DNA of 16,770 bases from Syntrophaceae bacterium CG2_30_49_12 (GCA_001873675.1 MNZP01000089.1:1-16770); one strand, 5' to 3'; shown: positions 1 to 7,663, numbered from the stretch's first letter. The notes: generated from the letters alone by a model not told the origin. Numbers and translations: made by a program.

Positions 1-10
1 AAATTTTTAG

Positions 11-173
11 TAACTATTCAGCCACCAAGGCACAAAGACCCAAAGAGAAGATGGATATAAATTGAATAACGGAGTTTTCTCATTAATTTCAATGTGCCAT
101 GCATTAAAAAGGCTATTATAAAGAATTAATCCTATAATCTTGGTGCCTTTGTGGCAAGATACCTGAGTAGTTA
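11..173. repeat. Palindromic intergenic element, TAACTACTCAG-type ends
   Basis: Imperfect nested palindrome of about 163 bp. The outer arms are taactattcag (11-21) and ctgagtagtta (163-173), which match at 10 of 11 positions when one is reverse-complemented. The inner arms are gccaccaaggcacaaag (21-37) and cttggtgcctttgtggc (139-155), matching at 15 of 17. The roughly 100 bp between the inner arms are AT-rich and have no convincing ORF. It looks like a miniature (MITE-like) or long-hairpin intergenic repeat. The same ends recur at 2300-2426 and 16556-16590, and the same inner arm recurs at 16570-16590 before a GxxExxY gene. Positions 174-253 hold only the leader and ribosome site (aaggagg, 240-246) of the next gene. 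No clear promoter could be picked out there. Confidence 0.7.
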
Positions 174-253
174 CAATTTTTAAAGCCCATTTGGTCTTAA
201 GTTTATCCGGATGGGAAAATAAATAAATTAATATAAATGAAGGAGGAAAAGAA

Positions 254-1132
254 ATGGCGGTACCAGTTCATGAAGAATGGAGAAAAGTAGAGGGGTATGA
301 TTTTGATGATCTGATTTATGAGAAGAAATATCTGAAGACAGGGGGGGTTGCCAGGATGACGATCAATCGTCCTGCAAAGTTGAATTCATTTACCGGGGCG
401 ACCATCCGTCATATGTGGGAGTGCATTTTTGATATCAACAGCGATCCTTCCATCGGGGTGGCAATTATGACCGGCGCGGGTGATAAGGCGTTTTGCACCG
501 GCGGTGATGTGGAAGCGGAAGCGGAAGGCGAATTCGAAGATACGGTCTTCCTGAATTGCAATAAAATGATCGTGGCCTGCAGAAAACCGATCATCGCTGT
601 CGTGAAAGGGTGGAGCGTCGGGGGGGGAAACCACATGGCTTACTGCTGTGATTTCACCATCGCCGCCGACAATGCCAGATTTGCCCAGAATGGCCCCCGT
701 GTGGGAAGCCCTGCCTGCGGCTGGCCTATTCAATATGCGGTAAGAGTCGTGGGCGCAAAAAAGGCAAGGGAGATGTGGATGCTTTGCCGGAGATACAGCG
801 CACAGGAGGCGCAGGAGATGGGCCTGGTTAATTCCGTTGTTCCTCTCGACAAGATTGATGAAGAGGTGGATAAATGGTGTGCTGAGATCCTGGAAAAGAG
901 CCCCACATGCATACAGATACTAAAGGCTACCTTTGATGCAGAATCCAGCCATCTAAGGCATGAGGATACGTTCGACATGCAAAAACTGATGTTCCCTGAC
1001 TTTCAGAACAGTGATGAACAAAAAGAGGCTCAGAATGCCTTCTTTGAGAAGAGACAACCCGATTTCTTGAAATTCAGGGAAAAAGAGTACGCGGAATATT
1101 TAAAGAAAAGGACCGTAGTGCATATTAAATAA
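254..1132 (+). CDS. Crotonase-superfamily protein, MenB/BadI-like (putative ring-opening 2-ketoacyl-CoA hydrolase)
   Basis: A 292-residue crotonase-fold protein. The oxyanion-hole segment AFCTGGDVE (about 79-87) and the second loop GWSVGGGNHMAYCCD (about 119-133) with GPRVGS (147-152) place it nearest to 1,4-dihydroxynaphthoyl-CoA synthase (MenB) and 2-ketocyclohexanecarboxyl-CoA hydrolase (BadI). The downstream segments VVGAKKAREMW and RRYSAQEA are also typical of that branch. It lacks the paired Glu residues of true enoyl-CoA hydratases. The Asp expected in the S-x-D-x-G-Y motif of MenB and BadI is Ala154 here (SPACGW), so the exact chemistry is uncertain. The start is set by aaggagg at 240-246. 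It is the first gene of a same-strand cluster of ACADs, an SDR and a hydratase, and menaquinone genes are absent. The context therefore favours hydrolytic cleavage of an alicyclic 2-keto-CoA ring. Family call firm, reaction inferred. Confidence 0.8.
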   Translation: MAVPVHEEWRKVEGYDFDDLIYEKKYLKTGGVARMTINRPAKLNSFTGATIRHMWECIFDINSDPSIGVAIMTGAGDKAFCTGGDVEAEAEGEFEDTVFLNCNKMIVACRKPIIAVVKGWSVGGGNHMAYCCDFTIAADNARFAQNGPRVGSPACGWPIQYAVRVVGAKKAREMWMLCRRYSAQEAQEMGLVNSVVPLDKIDEEVDKWCAEILEKSPTCIQILKATFDAESSHLRHEDTFDMQKLMFPDFQNSDEQKEAQNAFFEKRQPDFLKFREKEYAEYLKKRTVVHIK

Positions 1133-1158
1133 ATAATGAATATATAAGGGGATAGGCG

Positions 1159-2295
1159 ATGGATTTTGAACTTACAAGTGAACATCTTCTTTTTAGGGAG
1201 AGTGTCGCCTCCTTTGTCAAAAAAGAACACTCTTTCAACCGCTTAAGAGCATTAAAGGATGATCCCTGGGGTTACTCGAAGGATGTTTGGAAGAAGATGG
1301 CCGAACTGGGATGGATGGGGCTCATCTATCCCGAAGAGTACGGCGGTCTGGGATTGGATTTTACCTTTGTGATGGTGTTGCTGGAGGAATTTGGCAGGGG
1401 GTTGTTGCCTGAGCCCTGGATATCTACTGTCTTGCTGGGAGGGAATCTTGTCCTCGCAGGTGGTATGGAGGCGCAAAAAGAGGAGATAATTCCTGCCATC
1501 GTTGCCGGTGACCTTTTTGTCACCGCAGCATACCTGGAAGACGGCGGCCGATATGACCTTAACTTCTGTGCCACCTCTGCCCGCCAAAAAAATGGCGGTT
1601 TTTCCCTTTCCGGTAGAAAGATATTTGTTCTCGACGGTTGCTCTGCGGACAGATTTATCGTTACCGCCCGCACATCGGGGGCCACCTCTGATACTGATGG
1701 CCTCACCCTTTTTATCATTCCCCGCGGGGCCAGCGGGGTGGAGATAACCCCCCTGAAAACGATGGATGGACGAAATACCTGTATCCTCGATCTTAAGGAT
1801 GTATCCGTGTCCGAAAGCGATATTGTCGGGAAGAAGGATAGCGGTTATCCACTTCTCGCAGATATTATTGATCAGGCCACGACGGGTGTCTGTGCGGAAA
1901 TGGTTGGCGGGATGGATGCCTCTCTCGAAATGACGGTGCGCTATCTCTCCGAAAGGGTGCAATTCGGCAAACCCATCGGCTCCTTTCAGGCATTACAGCA
2001 CAAGGCTGCCGATATGTTCATCCAGAAGGAACTGGCTTCTTCCGTGGTATGCTATGCCGTTGCCTCTATAGATGAAAAAACCGAGGAGAGGACCCTTGCC
2101 GTATCCACCGCCAAGGCCAAGTGTTCTTCTGCTTATCCGGAGGTAACCAAGACGGCCATACAGTTGTTTGGGGCCATGGGTTTTACCAACGAAGCAGACA
2201 TCGGTTTTTTCCTGAAGCGGGCAAAGGTGACAGAAGTCCTCTTTGGAGATGCCGATCATCATCTCGCTCGCGTAGCGGCCATGAAGGGTTATTGA
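1159..2295 (+). CDS. Acyl-CoA dehydrogenase, small/non-catalytic-type subunit (PimD-like)
   Basis: A 378-residue ACAD-fold protein with N-terminal helical domain (to about 115), beta domain (about 120-225) and C-terminal helical domain. RVQFGKPIGSFQALQH (266-281) is the usual C-domain signature. The active-site Glu is absent at both known positions: the MCAD-type site reads LFGDADHH (361-368), and the isovaleryl-CoA-dehydrogenase-type site falls near Thr241. The usual FSEPEAGSD flavin-contact motif is also replaced (VTAAYLEDGG, 121-130). Such divergent partners occur in heteromeric ACADs such as PimC/PimD and the actinobacterial steroid FadE pairs. The likely partner is the large subunit at 2452-3636, which follows in the same direction across a 156-bp gap containing a palindromic repeat. 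It starts 26 bp after the upstream stop, with a weak aggggat ribosome site. Confidence 0.82.
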   Translation: MDFELTSEHLLFRESVASFVKKEHSFNRLRALKDDPWGYSKDVWKKMAELGWMGLIYPEEYGGLGLDFTFVMVLLEEFGRGLLPEPWISTVLLGGNLVLAGGMEAQKEEIIPAIVAGDLFVTAAYLEDGGRYDLNFCATSARQKNGGFSLSGRKIFVLDGCSADRFIVTARTSGATSDTDGLTLFIIPRGASGVEITPLKTMDGRNTCILDLKDVSVSESDIVGKKDSGYPLLADIIDQATTGVCAEMVGGMDASLEMTVRYLSERVQFGKPIGSFQALQHKAADMFIQKELASSVVCYAVASIDEKTEERTLAVSTAKAKCSSAYPEVTKTAIQLFGAMGFTNEADIGFFLKRAKVTEVLFGDADHHLARVAAMKGY

Positions 2296-2299
2296 TTTG

Positions 2300-2426
2300 T
2301 AACTACTCAAGTTCAAAGTTCCGAGGTTCACGGTTCAAGGTTAAACTGTGGGTTCATGAACTATCTCAAGAAATATGAAGAGCGCAAGCCAACCGTGAAC
2401 CGTGAACCTGACAACCTGAGTAGTTA
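2300..2426. repeat. Palindromic intergenic element, TAACTACTCAG-type ends (second copy)
   Basis: A 127-bp near-perfect nested palindrome filling the gap between two ACAD subunit genes. The outer arms are taactactcaagtt (2300-2313) and aacctgagtagtta (2413-2426), with 13 of 14 matching. The inner arms are aggttcacggttcaaggtt (2324-2342) and aaccgtgaaccgtgaacct (2391-2409), with 18 of 19 matching. The ends agree with the 11-173 element but the inner arms differ completely, so the family is modular. If transcribed it would fold into a long hairpin between the two cistrons. This might act as a processing or stability element in the mRNA, but that is inference. Confidence 0.82.
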
Positions 2427-2451
2427 TATTGATTGCTAAGGAGTTTGAAAA

Positions 2452-3636
2452 ATGAAAGTTTCATATTCTCAGGACGAGCAGAGATTTCAGGAGGAGGTAA
2501 GAAAATGGTTCGGGGAGAATACCCCTGCCGAGATCAGGGATCAGACCCTTGGGGGGAGCACCCTTGACCCTGATTTACAGGTAAAGTGGCATCAGACCCT
2601 CTTTGAGAAAGGCTGGATTGCTCCTGAATTTCCCAGGGAGATGGGCGGCGCCGGTTTCAGCGAAACGGAGCAGTTTATCTTCAATTACGGATATAGTCTC
2701 TCCGGGGCCCCGAGGCTAAAGACCAAAGGTCTATCTCTCGGCATGCTGACGCCTTTACTGCTCCAGTTTGGCACAAAGGAACAACAGGAACATTTTATCC
2801 CGGACATGATTTCCGGTAAGACCGTATGGTGCCAGGGGTTTTCCGAACCCGAGGCGGGATCGGACCTGGCCAGTCTTAAGACGAAAGCCTCTCTGGAGGG
2901 CGAGGAGTTTATTGTCAACGGCCAGAAGACATGGATCAGTATGGCCGATTATGCGGACTGGATGTTTATGCTGGTCCGTACGGATTCTTCAGGGAAAAAG
3001 CAGGAAGGGATCAGTTTTTTACTGGTAGATATGAAATCCCCGGGGATTACCATCCGTGCGATCGAGGCCTTGACGGATCATAAGCCCTTCTGCGAGGTAT
3101 TTTTCGATAATGTCCGGGTCCCTAAGAAAAATCTGGTGGGAAAGATTAACGAAGGATGGAAGATTGCCGGGACCCTTCTGGAACACGAGCGGTTGAACGC
3201 CTTCCCCATTGGGGAATTGCTCTATGCCATCGAGACAGTTCGTAAAAATGCCGAAAAAACCAGGTACAGGGGAAAACCCCTTCTCCAGGATGAGGTTTTC
3301 CGAAGAAAATTGGCGACTCTGGAGGTGGACTGTGATTCTCTTCTCTACACCTTCTTTCGGATATTATCACAATTAAAAATCGGCGCGGCGCCCGGACCGG
3401 GGGCCTCCTTTCTCAAGATTTACGGCGGTGAACTTTATCAGCGTGTGCTGGATCTTAATCTTGAGGCAATAGGACCCTATGCCCAGTCCTGGTATAATAT
3501 AGAGGAATTAGGGAATGCGGTACATCAGGCGACCATGGGCTGGATCAACTCGAGAAGCCTGACCACCTGGGGGGGTTCTTCGGAGATTCAGCGGACGATC
3601 GTCGCCACCCGCATCCTGAATCTTCCCCGTAAATGA
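2452..3636 (+). CDS. Acyl-CoA dehydrogenase, large catalytic subunit (PimC-like)
   Basis: A 394-residue ACAD. WCQGFSEPEAGSDLASLKT (126-144) is the flavin and substrate-binding motif, followed by NGQKTW (156-161) and EVFFDNVRVP (215-224). Overall wording is close to the large subunit PimC of pimeloyl-CoA dehydrogenase, for example KKQEGISFLLVDMKSPGIT. The MCAD-position base is replaced (WGGSSEIQR near the C-terminus has Gly where YEGT has Glu). LLEHER supplies Glu246 in the position used by isovaleryl- and long-chain acyl-CoA dehydrogenases. Together with the small-type neighbour at 1159-2295 this suggests a heteromeric enzyme with the base on this chain. It would introduce a double bond into a cyclic or dicarboxylic acyl-CoA and pass electrons to ETF. 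The ribosome site is aaggag (2438-2443). The substrate is inferred. Confidence 0.87.
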   Translation: MKVSYSQDEQRFQEEVRKWFGENTPAEIRDQTLGGSTLDPDLQVKWHQTLFEKGWIAPEFPREMGGAGFSETEQFIFNYGYSLSGAPRLKTKGLSLGMLTPLLLQFGTKEQQEHFIPDMISGKTVWCQGFSEPEAGSDLASLKTKASLEGEEFIVNGQKTWISMADYADWMFMLVRTDSSGKKQEGISFLLVDMKSPGITIRAIEALTDHKPFCEVFFDNVRVPKKNLVGKINEGWKIAGTLLEHERLNAFPIGELLYAIETVRKNAEKTRYRGKPLLQDEVFRRKLATLEVDCDSLLYTFFRILSQLKIGAAPGPGASFLKIYGGELYQRVLDLNLEAIGPYAQSWYNIEELGNAVHQATMGWINSRSLTTWGGSSEIQRTIVATRILNLPRK

Positions 3637-3673
3637 GGGGTGTAAAACTTTAACAAAAGGGAGGTATAAGAAA

Positions 3674-4465
3674 ATGGATTTAAATCTAGCAGGAAAGACG
3701 GTTATTGTTACAGGTGGAGGCTCAAATATCGGTCGCGCGATCTGTCATCGCTTTGCCGAAGAAAAAGCAAATGTGGTAATTGCAGAATGGGATGAATCCC
3801 AGGGCAGTAAGGTTGCCGAAGAGGTCAAAAAATTGGGCGCCGCATCCCTCTTTGTTAAGACCGATGTTACCAATAACAACGAAGTTGTAGAGATGGTCAA
3901 GAAGGCAACGGCCAGGTTCGGGCAGGTTGATATCCTGGTCAATAACGTGGGATGGGCCGTTGATCAACTTTTCATGGAAGAGACGAGAGAGAAATGGGAA
4001 AAGATGATCGCCATAGATTTCTGGGGGATGATAAACTGTACCCGGGCGGTTCTTGACCGGATGGTGGAACAGAAGAAAGGGGCCATCGTCAGTATCGGAT
4101 CGGATGCAGGAAGGATGGGCGAATACAGGGAAGCCATCTATGCCGGATGCAAGGGGGGTGTTATTGCCCTCACCAAGGCATTGGCAAGGGAAGTGGGTAG
4201 ATTCGGGATAAGATTAAATGTTGTCTGCCCCGGTTTGACCGTTCCCCAGGAGAAAGAGGCAGTTGGTGAGAAAAGTCTGTGGTCCGGTGAGATGATGGAT
4301 ATGTTTACCCCCGAGGCACAGGCGAAGGCGGCAAAGGCATACCCCCTGCGCAAGATTGGAAAAGCAGACGATGTTGCCAATGCCGTTGTCTTTATGGCAT
4401 CTGACCGCGCAGGCCATATCACCGGCCAGACGCTCAGTGTCAGCGGCGGATACACCATGATGTAG
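3674..4465 (+). CDS. SDR-family 3-hydroxyacyl-CoA dehydrogenase, BadH-like
   Basis: A 263-residue classical short-chain dehydrogenase. It has a Rossmann glycine motif TGGGSNIG near residue 14, an acidic residue at the end of the second strand (VVIAEWD) that favours NAD over NADP, NNVG in place of the usual NNAG, catalytic Ser in SIGSDAG, and the Tyr/Lys pair in YAGCK. The NNVGW stretch, SDAGRMGEYREAIYAGCKGG and the GGYTMM C-terminus closely resemble BadH (2-hydroxycyclohexanecarboxyl-CoA dehydrogenase) of anaerobic alicyclic degradation. In this cluster it would oxidise the hydroxyacyl-CoA made by the hydratase (4530-5294) to the 2-keto-CoA that the BadI-like protein (254-1132) could cleave. 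The ribosome site is gggaggt (3659-3665). SDR call firm, BadH-type role inferred from similarity and context. Confidence 0.85.
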   Translation: MDLNLAGKTVIVTGGGSNIGRAICHRFAEEKANVVIAEWDESQGSKVAEEVKKLGAASLFVKTDVTNNNEVVEMVKKATARFGQVDILVNNVGWAVDQLFMEETREKWEKMIAIDFWGMINCTRAVLDRMVEQKKGAIVSIGSDAGRMGEYREAIYAGCKGGVIALTKALAREVGRFGIRLNVVCPGLTVPQEKEAVGEKSLWSGEMMDMFTPEAQAKAAKAYPLRKIGKADDVANAVVFMASDRAGHITGQTLSVSGGYTMM

Positions 4466-4529
4466 CCTTGCAAAAAACAGGAAAGCGAGTCAGCAGGCTG
4501 ATTACTTCTTAAGAAGGAGGATTTGTTTT

Positions 4530-5294
4530 ATGGACTTAAAAGTTGTTCTGTATGAGAAGAAAGATCGTGTCGCCATCATCACTCTGAACTATCCGGAGAG
4601 GTTGAATGCCCTCAGTGATCAAATCCGTGCGGACTTGAGGAGGGCATATGAAGAGGCGCTCAACGACCGGGAAGTGGGCGCCGTCATCCTGACAGGAGCA
4701 GGAAGGGCTTTCTGCGCCGGAGCGGATATAAGCGGGTTTAAATTCGATATACCGAGCATCCGCAGGTTTATGGGGGATGTCATGCCCTTCCTGGCGATGC
4801 TCGAGAAATTCCCCAAGCCGGTTATCGCCGCGGTAAACGGTCTTGCCCTGGGCGGCGGTTTAGAACTTGCCATTTCCTGTGATATAATCATCGCCTCTGA
4901 GAAGGCGAAGTTCGGAGTGCCGGAGGCGGCTATAGGTCTGGTCCCCGGTTTTGCTATTCTCCGCCTCCACCAGATTGTAGGGAGGGCAAAATCTAAGGAG
5001 TTAGCCATGACCTGCGACCAGATCACCGCCGAAGAGGCCCTGAGGATAGGAATGATAAATAAAGTGGTGCCTCACGAGAGCCTTATGGATGCCGCGATGG
5101 AGATGACTCAGAAGATCTTATCCAAGGCCCCTCTGGCCGTAGAGTTAATAAAAGCATCCGTCAACAGGGAACTCCATGGAGAAGAACTGGCTTACGCGCA
5201 AGAAGCCCTTGGTTTCCTCTTTAAGTCAGAAGATGCAAGGGAAGGTATGGATGCCTTCCTGAATAAGAGAAAACCTGACTTTAAAGGGTTGTAA
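4530..5294 (+). CDS. Enoyl-CoA hydratase (crotonase family, BadK-like role)
   Basis: A 254-residue crotonase of normal length. FCAGADISGF (61-70) and LALGGGLELAISCD (105-118) form the oxyanion hole. Both catalytic glutamates of true hydratases are visible: Glu112 in GLELA and Glu132 in GVPEAAIG. After these the common PGAGGTQRL is replaced by PGFAILRL, which may reflect a different acyl pocket. C-terminal EGMDAFLNKRKPDF is family-typical. The likely reaction is addition of water to a cyclic or linear 2-enoyl-CoA, feeding the adjacent BadH-like dehydrogenase. The ribosome site is aagaaggagg (4511-4520). The 64-bp gap before it holds a small tcagc/gctga inverted repeat and nothing else notable. 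Function firm at family level, ring substrate inferred. Confidence 0.88.
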   Translation: MDLKVVLYEKKDRVAIITLNYPERLNALSDQIRADLRRAYEEALNDREVGAVILTGAGRAFCAGADISGFKFDIPSIRRFMGDVMPFLAMLEKFPKPVIAAVNGLALGGGLELAISCDIIIASEKAKFGVPEAAIGLVPGFAILRLHQIVGRAKSKELAMTCDQITAEEALRIGMINKVVPHESLMDAAMEMTQKILSKAPLAVELIKASVNRELHGEELAYAQEALGFLFKSEDAREGMDAFLNKRKPDFKGL

Positions 5295-5298
5295 TTTG

Positions 5299-5308
5299 AA
5301 CTACTCAG
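5299..5308. repeat. Single arm of the TAACTACTCAGG repeat
   Basis: aactactcag sits between the hydratase stop (5294) and the next start (5322). It matches the terminal arm of the palindromic elements at 11-173 and 2300-2426. No opposing arm is present nearby. The arm runs directly into gga gga, so the repeat-like sequence contributes part of the ribosome-binding site (caggagga, 5306-5313). It could be the scar of an excised element or a chance 10-mer. Confidence 0.35.
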
Positions 5309-5321
5309 GAGGAATTTCCCC

Positions 5322-6500
5322 ATGGATTTTAAGTTAACAGAAAAACAGCAGCAATTTCGAGAAGAGGTGCGGGATTTCCTGAAAGCAGAAATGGCCAGGG
5401 GAATTTACCCCTTCGGGAGTATACACCTGGCGGGGGCTCTTTCGAGGGAATTCTCTAAGGAGGTCTCCCGGAAGGGCTGGATAGGACTTGCCTGGCCTAA
5501 AGAGCACGGGGGGCAGGGATTGGGATACACCGATCGTATAATCATGCTGGAAGAGATGTTCCGGGTGGCTGCCCCGATGGCGTATCACTACATGGGAGAT
5601 CGTCAGGTCGGTCCCGGACTCATACACTTTGGGTCCGATTTTTTGAAGAGGGAGTTTTTACCAAAAATCCTCAATGCCGATGCTTGTTTTGCCCTTCTCT
5701 TCAGCGAACCTGAAGCAGGATCAGATCTGGCCAATTGCAAGACAACAGCCGTAGAGGAGGGGGATCATTTTATCATCAACGGGCAAAAGATATGGACGTC
5801 AGGTGGACATTACGCCGAATGCGGTTGGGTGCTTGCAAGAACCAACTTCGATCCCAGCATTTCGAAATATAACTCCTTCAGTGAAATTATCGTGGACATG
5901 AAGAGTCCCGGGGTTACTATCCGTCCTATTATAAACATTGTGGGCGCCCACTCTTTTAACGAGGTATTTTTTGATAACGTCAAGGTCGGGAAGGGGTATC
6001 TGGTAGGTAAAAAGGATAATGGATTCCGCCAGATCATGACCAATCTGGATTATGAAAGGGCAGGCATTGATCGGCTCATGCAAAACTACCGGGTCAAGGA
6101 AGTCCTGTTGGAGTATGTGAAGACAAACAAGAGAAACGGCCGGCCTCTTTCAGGTGATACGTTGATCAGGGATACGGTGGCAAAGATCGAGGTCGAGTAT
6201 GAGGTGGCGAGATTATTTGTTTATTATGTCGCCTCTCTCCTGGATCAGGGGAAGATACCGTCTTTCGAGGCGGCAATGGGTAAAACGATATGCACTCTCT
6301 TTGAGGCCAAATTGGCCGATGTGGCAACAACGCTGATGGGTTTGCCCGGTCTGCTTATGCCGGGTTCACCGGAGGCTCTTTTCGACGGCGTGGTGTGCGA
6401 ATCTTATCTCTGGAGCCCCTCGTATACCTTACAGGGTGGCACCGTAGAGGTGCTGAAGAATATCATCGCCCAACGGGGGCTGAAAATAGGCGGCAAATAG
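5322..6500 (+). CDS. Acyl-CoA dehydrogenase, large catalytic subunit (second pair)
   Basis: A 392-residue ACAD. FSEPEAGSDLANCKTTA (127-143), NGQKIWTSGGHYA (153-165) and EVFFDNVKV (214-222) are standard FAD/substrate motifs. Glu245 in LDYERAG occupies the isovaleryl-/long-chain-type base position. The MCAD-type site near the C-terminus reads LQGGTVEVLKNIIAQRGL with Gly instead of Glu, as in large subunits of heteromeric steroid ACADs. The immediate downstream neighbour (32 bp gap) is a small, base-less ACAD, so the two probably form one enzyme. It is a second, distinct dehydrogenation step next to the pair at 1159-3636, with reversed gene order (large first). The ribosome site is aggagg just upstream. 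Substrate unknown. Confidence 0.86.
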   Translation: MDFKLTEKQQQFREEVRDFLKAEMARGIYPFGSIHLAGALSREFSKEVSRKGWIGLAWPKEHGGQGLGYTDRIIMLEEMFRVAAPMAYHYMGDRQVGPGLIHFGSDFLKREFLPKILNADACFALLFSEPEAGSDLANCKTTAVEEGDHFIINGQKIWTSGGHYAECGWVLARTNFDPSISKYNSFSEIIVDMKSPGVTIRPIINIVGAHSFNEVFFDNVKVGKGYLVGKKDNGFRQIMTNLDYERAGIDRLMQNYRVKEVLLEYVKTNKRNGRPLSGDTLIRDTVAKIEVEYEVARLFVYYVASLLDQGKIPSFEAAMGKTICTLFEAKLADVATTLMGLPGLLMPGSPEALFDGVVCESYLWSPSYTLQGGTVEVLKNIIAQRGLKIGGK

Positions 6501-6532
6501 TTTTCTTAACTTAACAAAGTAGGAGGAGTTCC

Positions 6533-7663
6533 ATGGACTTTAATTTTAATGAGGACCAGAGGATCTTAACAGATATGGCAAGAAAGTTTTTTGAGAAAGA
6601 AGCCCCCAAATCTCTGGTGAGGGAGACGATGCACGATCGTAAAGGGTACTCTCCTCCCATGTGGCAGAAGATGAGCGAACTCGGCTGGATGGGACTTGCC
6701 TTTGATGAGAAATACGGCGGTTACGGGGGTAGTTTCCTGGAAGTTGCCATTATCTTTGAAGAGATGGGAAGGGCGGCGGTTCCGACTCCCTTCTTCTCCA
6801 CGGTAATTCTCAGTGGTCTTTTGCTCCAGGATTCCGGCTCAGAGGAGCTTAAGCGGAAGCATCTGACGAAGATAGCGGGAGGGGAATGTATCTCCACCCT
6901 CGCGCTGGTCGGGAAGTCAGGGGTCTACAGCAAGGAGGAGATAGGACTGGAAGCCAAGGCGGTGGGAGATCACTATCTCATCAACGGGGCGGCATCTTTC
7001 GTACCCTATGCCCATGTGGCAGACAACATCATCTGTGCGGCAAGAACGCCCCCGGCAAGTGGTGAAGGGGTAACGCTTTTCATCATCGCCGGCAAAGCAG
7101 AAGGGATAGAGATAATTCCCTTAAAAACCATTGTCGGAGAAGGTGTTGACTGTGTGGTGAACATGAGAGACGTAAAAGTAAACCAGGGACAGATTCTTGG
7201 AGAACCGGGGAAGGGATGGGAATGTATCGAAAGATTGTGGCCCAAAATCGCCGTGGCGCTCAGCTGCAAGTGTGTCGGGGGGATGAAGAAGGCGATGGAG
7301 TTGACCATTGCCCATGTAAATGAGAGGGTACAATTTGGAAAGCCCCTGGCTGCACTCCAGGTTGTCCAGCATATGTGTGCGGAAATGTTCATAAAGTCTG
7401 AAACATCGAGACATGCTGCATACCATGCGGCCTGGCTCATCAGCGAGGGGCTTGATTGCGAGAAAGAAGCCGCTATTGCCAAGGCCTGGTGTGGGGAAGC
7501 CTTCAAGGATGTGACAAAAATCGCCCATCAGCTTACCGGAGGCATCGGTTTTACCGAAGAATTTGACCTCCATCTCTACACCAAGAACGCAAAGAATCTG
7601 GAATTGTTGTTTGGGGATGGGGTTTTTCATAGAAATGTAGTGGCAGGAAGAGTCGGACTGTAG
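6533..7663 (+). CDS. Acyl-CoA dehydrogenase, small/non-catalytic-type subunit (second pair)
   Basis: A 376-residue ACAD-fold protein, clearly a paralogue of the small subunit at 1159-2295. Both share MWQKMSELGWMGL-type N-terminal wording, the ERVQFGKP motif (LAALQVVQH here) and a C-terminal LLFGDGVFHR in place of YEGT. The catalytic Glu is missing at the MCAD position, and the isovaleryl-type position is an Ala in IAVALSCK. It therefore probably needs the large subunit at 5322-6500 for activity. Conserved ADxxx FAD contacts of the beta domain are weak (STLALVGKSG). The ribosome site is taggagga (6521-6528), and the start matches the paralogue's MDF start. Confidence 0.83.
   Translation: MDFNFNEDQRILTDMARKFFEKEAPKSLVRETMHDRKGYSPPMWQKMSELGWMGLAFDEKYGGYGGSFLEVAIIFEEMGRAAVPTPFFSTVILSGLLLQDSGSEELKRKHLTKIAGGECISTLALVGKSGVYSKEEIGLEAKAVGDHYLINGAASFVPYAHVADNIICAARTPPASGEGVTLFIIAGKAEGIEIIPLKTIVGEGVDCVVNMRDVKVNQGQILGEPGKGWECIERLWPKIAVALSCKCVGGMKKAMELTIAHVNERVQFGKPLAALQVVQHMCAEMFIKSETSRHAAYHAAWLISEGLDCEKEAAIAKAWCGEAFKDVTKIAHQLTGGIGFTEEFDLHLYTKNAKNLELLFGDGVFHRNVVAGRVGL

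Noticed and set aside
386..733. Minus-strand open frame inside the first crotonase gene
   Set aside because: It lies wholly within a well-supported plus-strand gene, has low-complexity composition and no recognisable motif. It is a shadow frame.
254..1132. Assignment of the first gene as menB (menaquinone synthesis)
   Set aside because: No other men genes are nearby, the Asp of the S-x-D motif is missing, and the neighbours are acyl-CoA catabolic genes.
1252..1962. 236-codon minus-strand open frame opposite the first small ACAD
   Set aside because: Long, but fully antisense to a clear ACAD gene. It contains no family motif and has no ribosome site.
7006..7630. Two overlapping long minus-strand frames opposite the second small ACAD
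   Set aside because: Both are antisense shadows of conserved coding sequence, without motifs.
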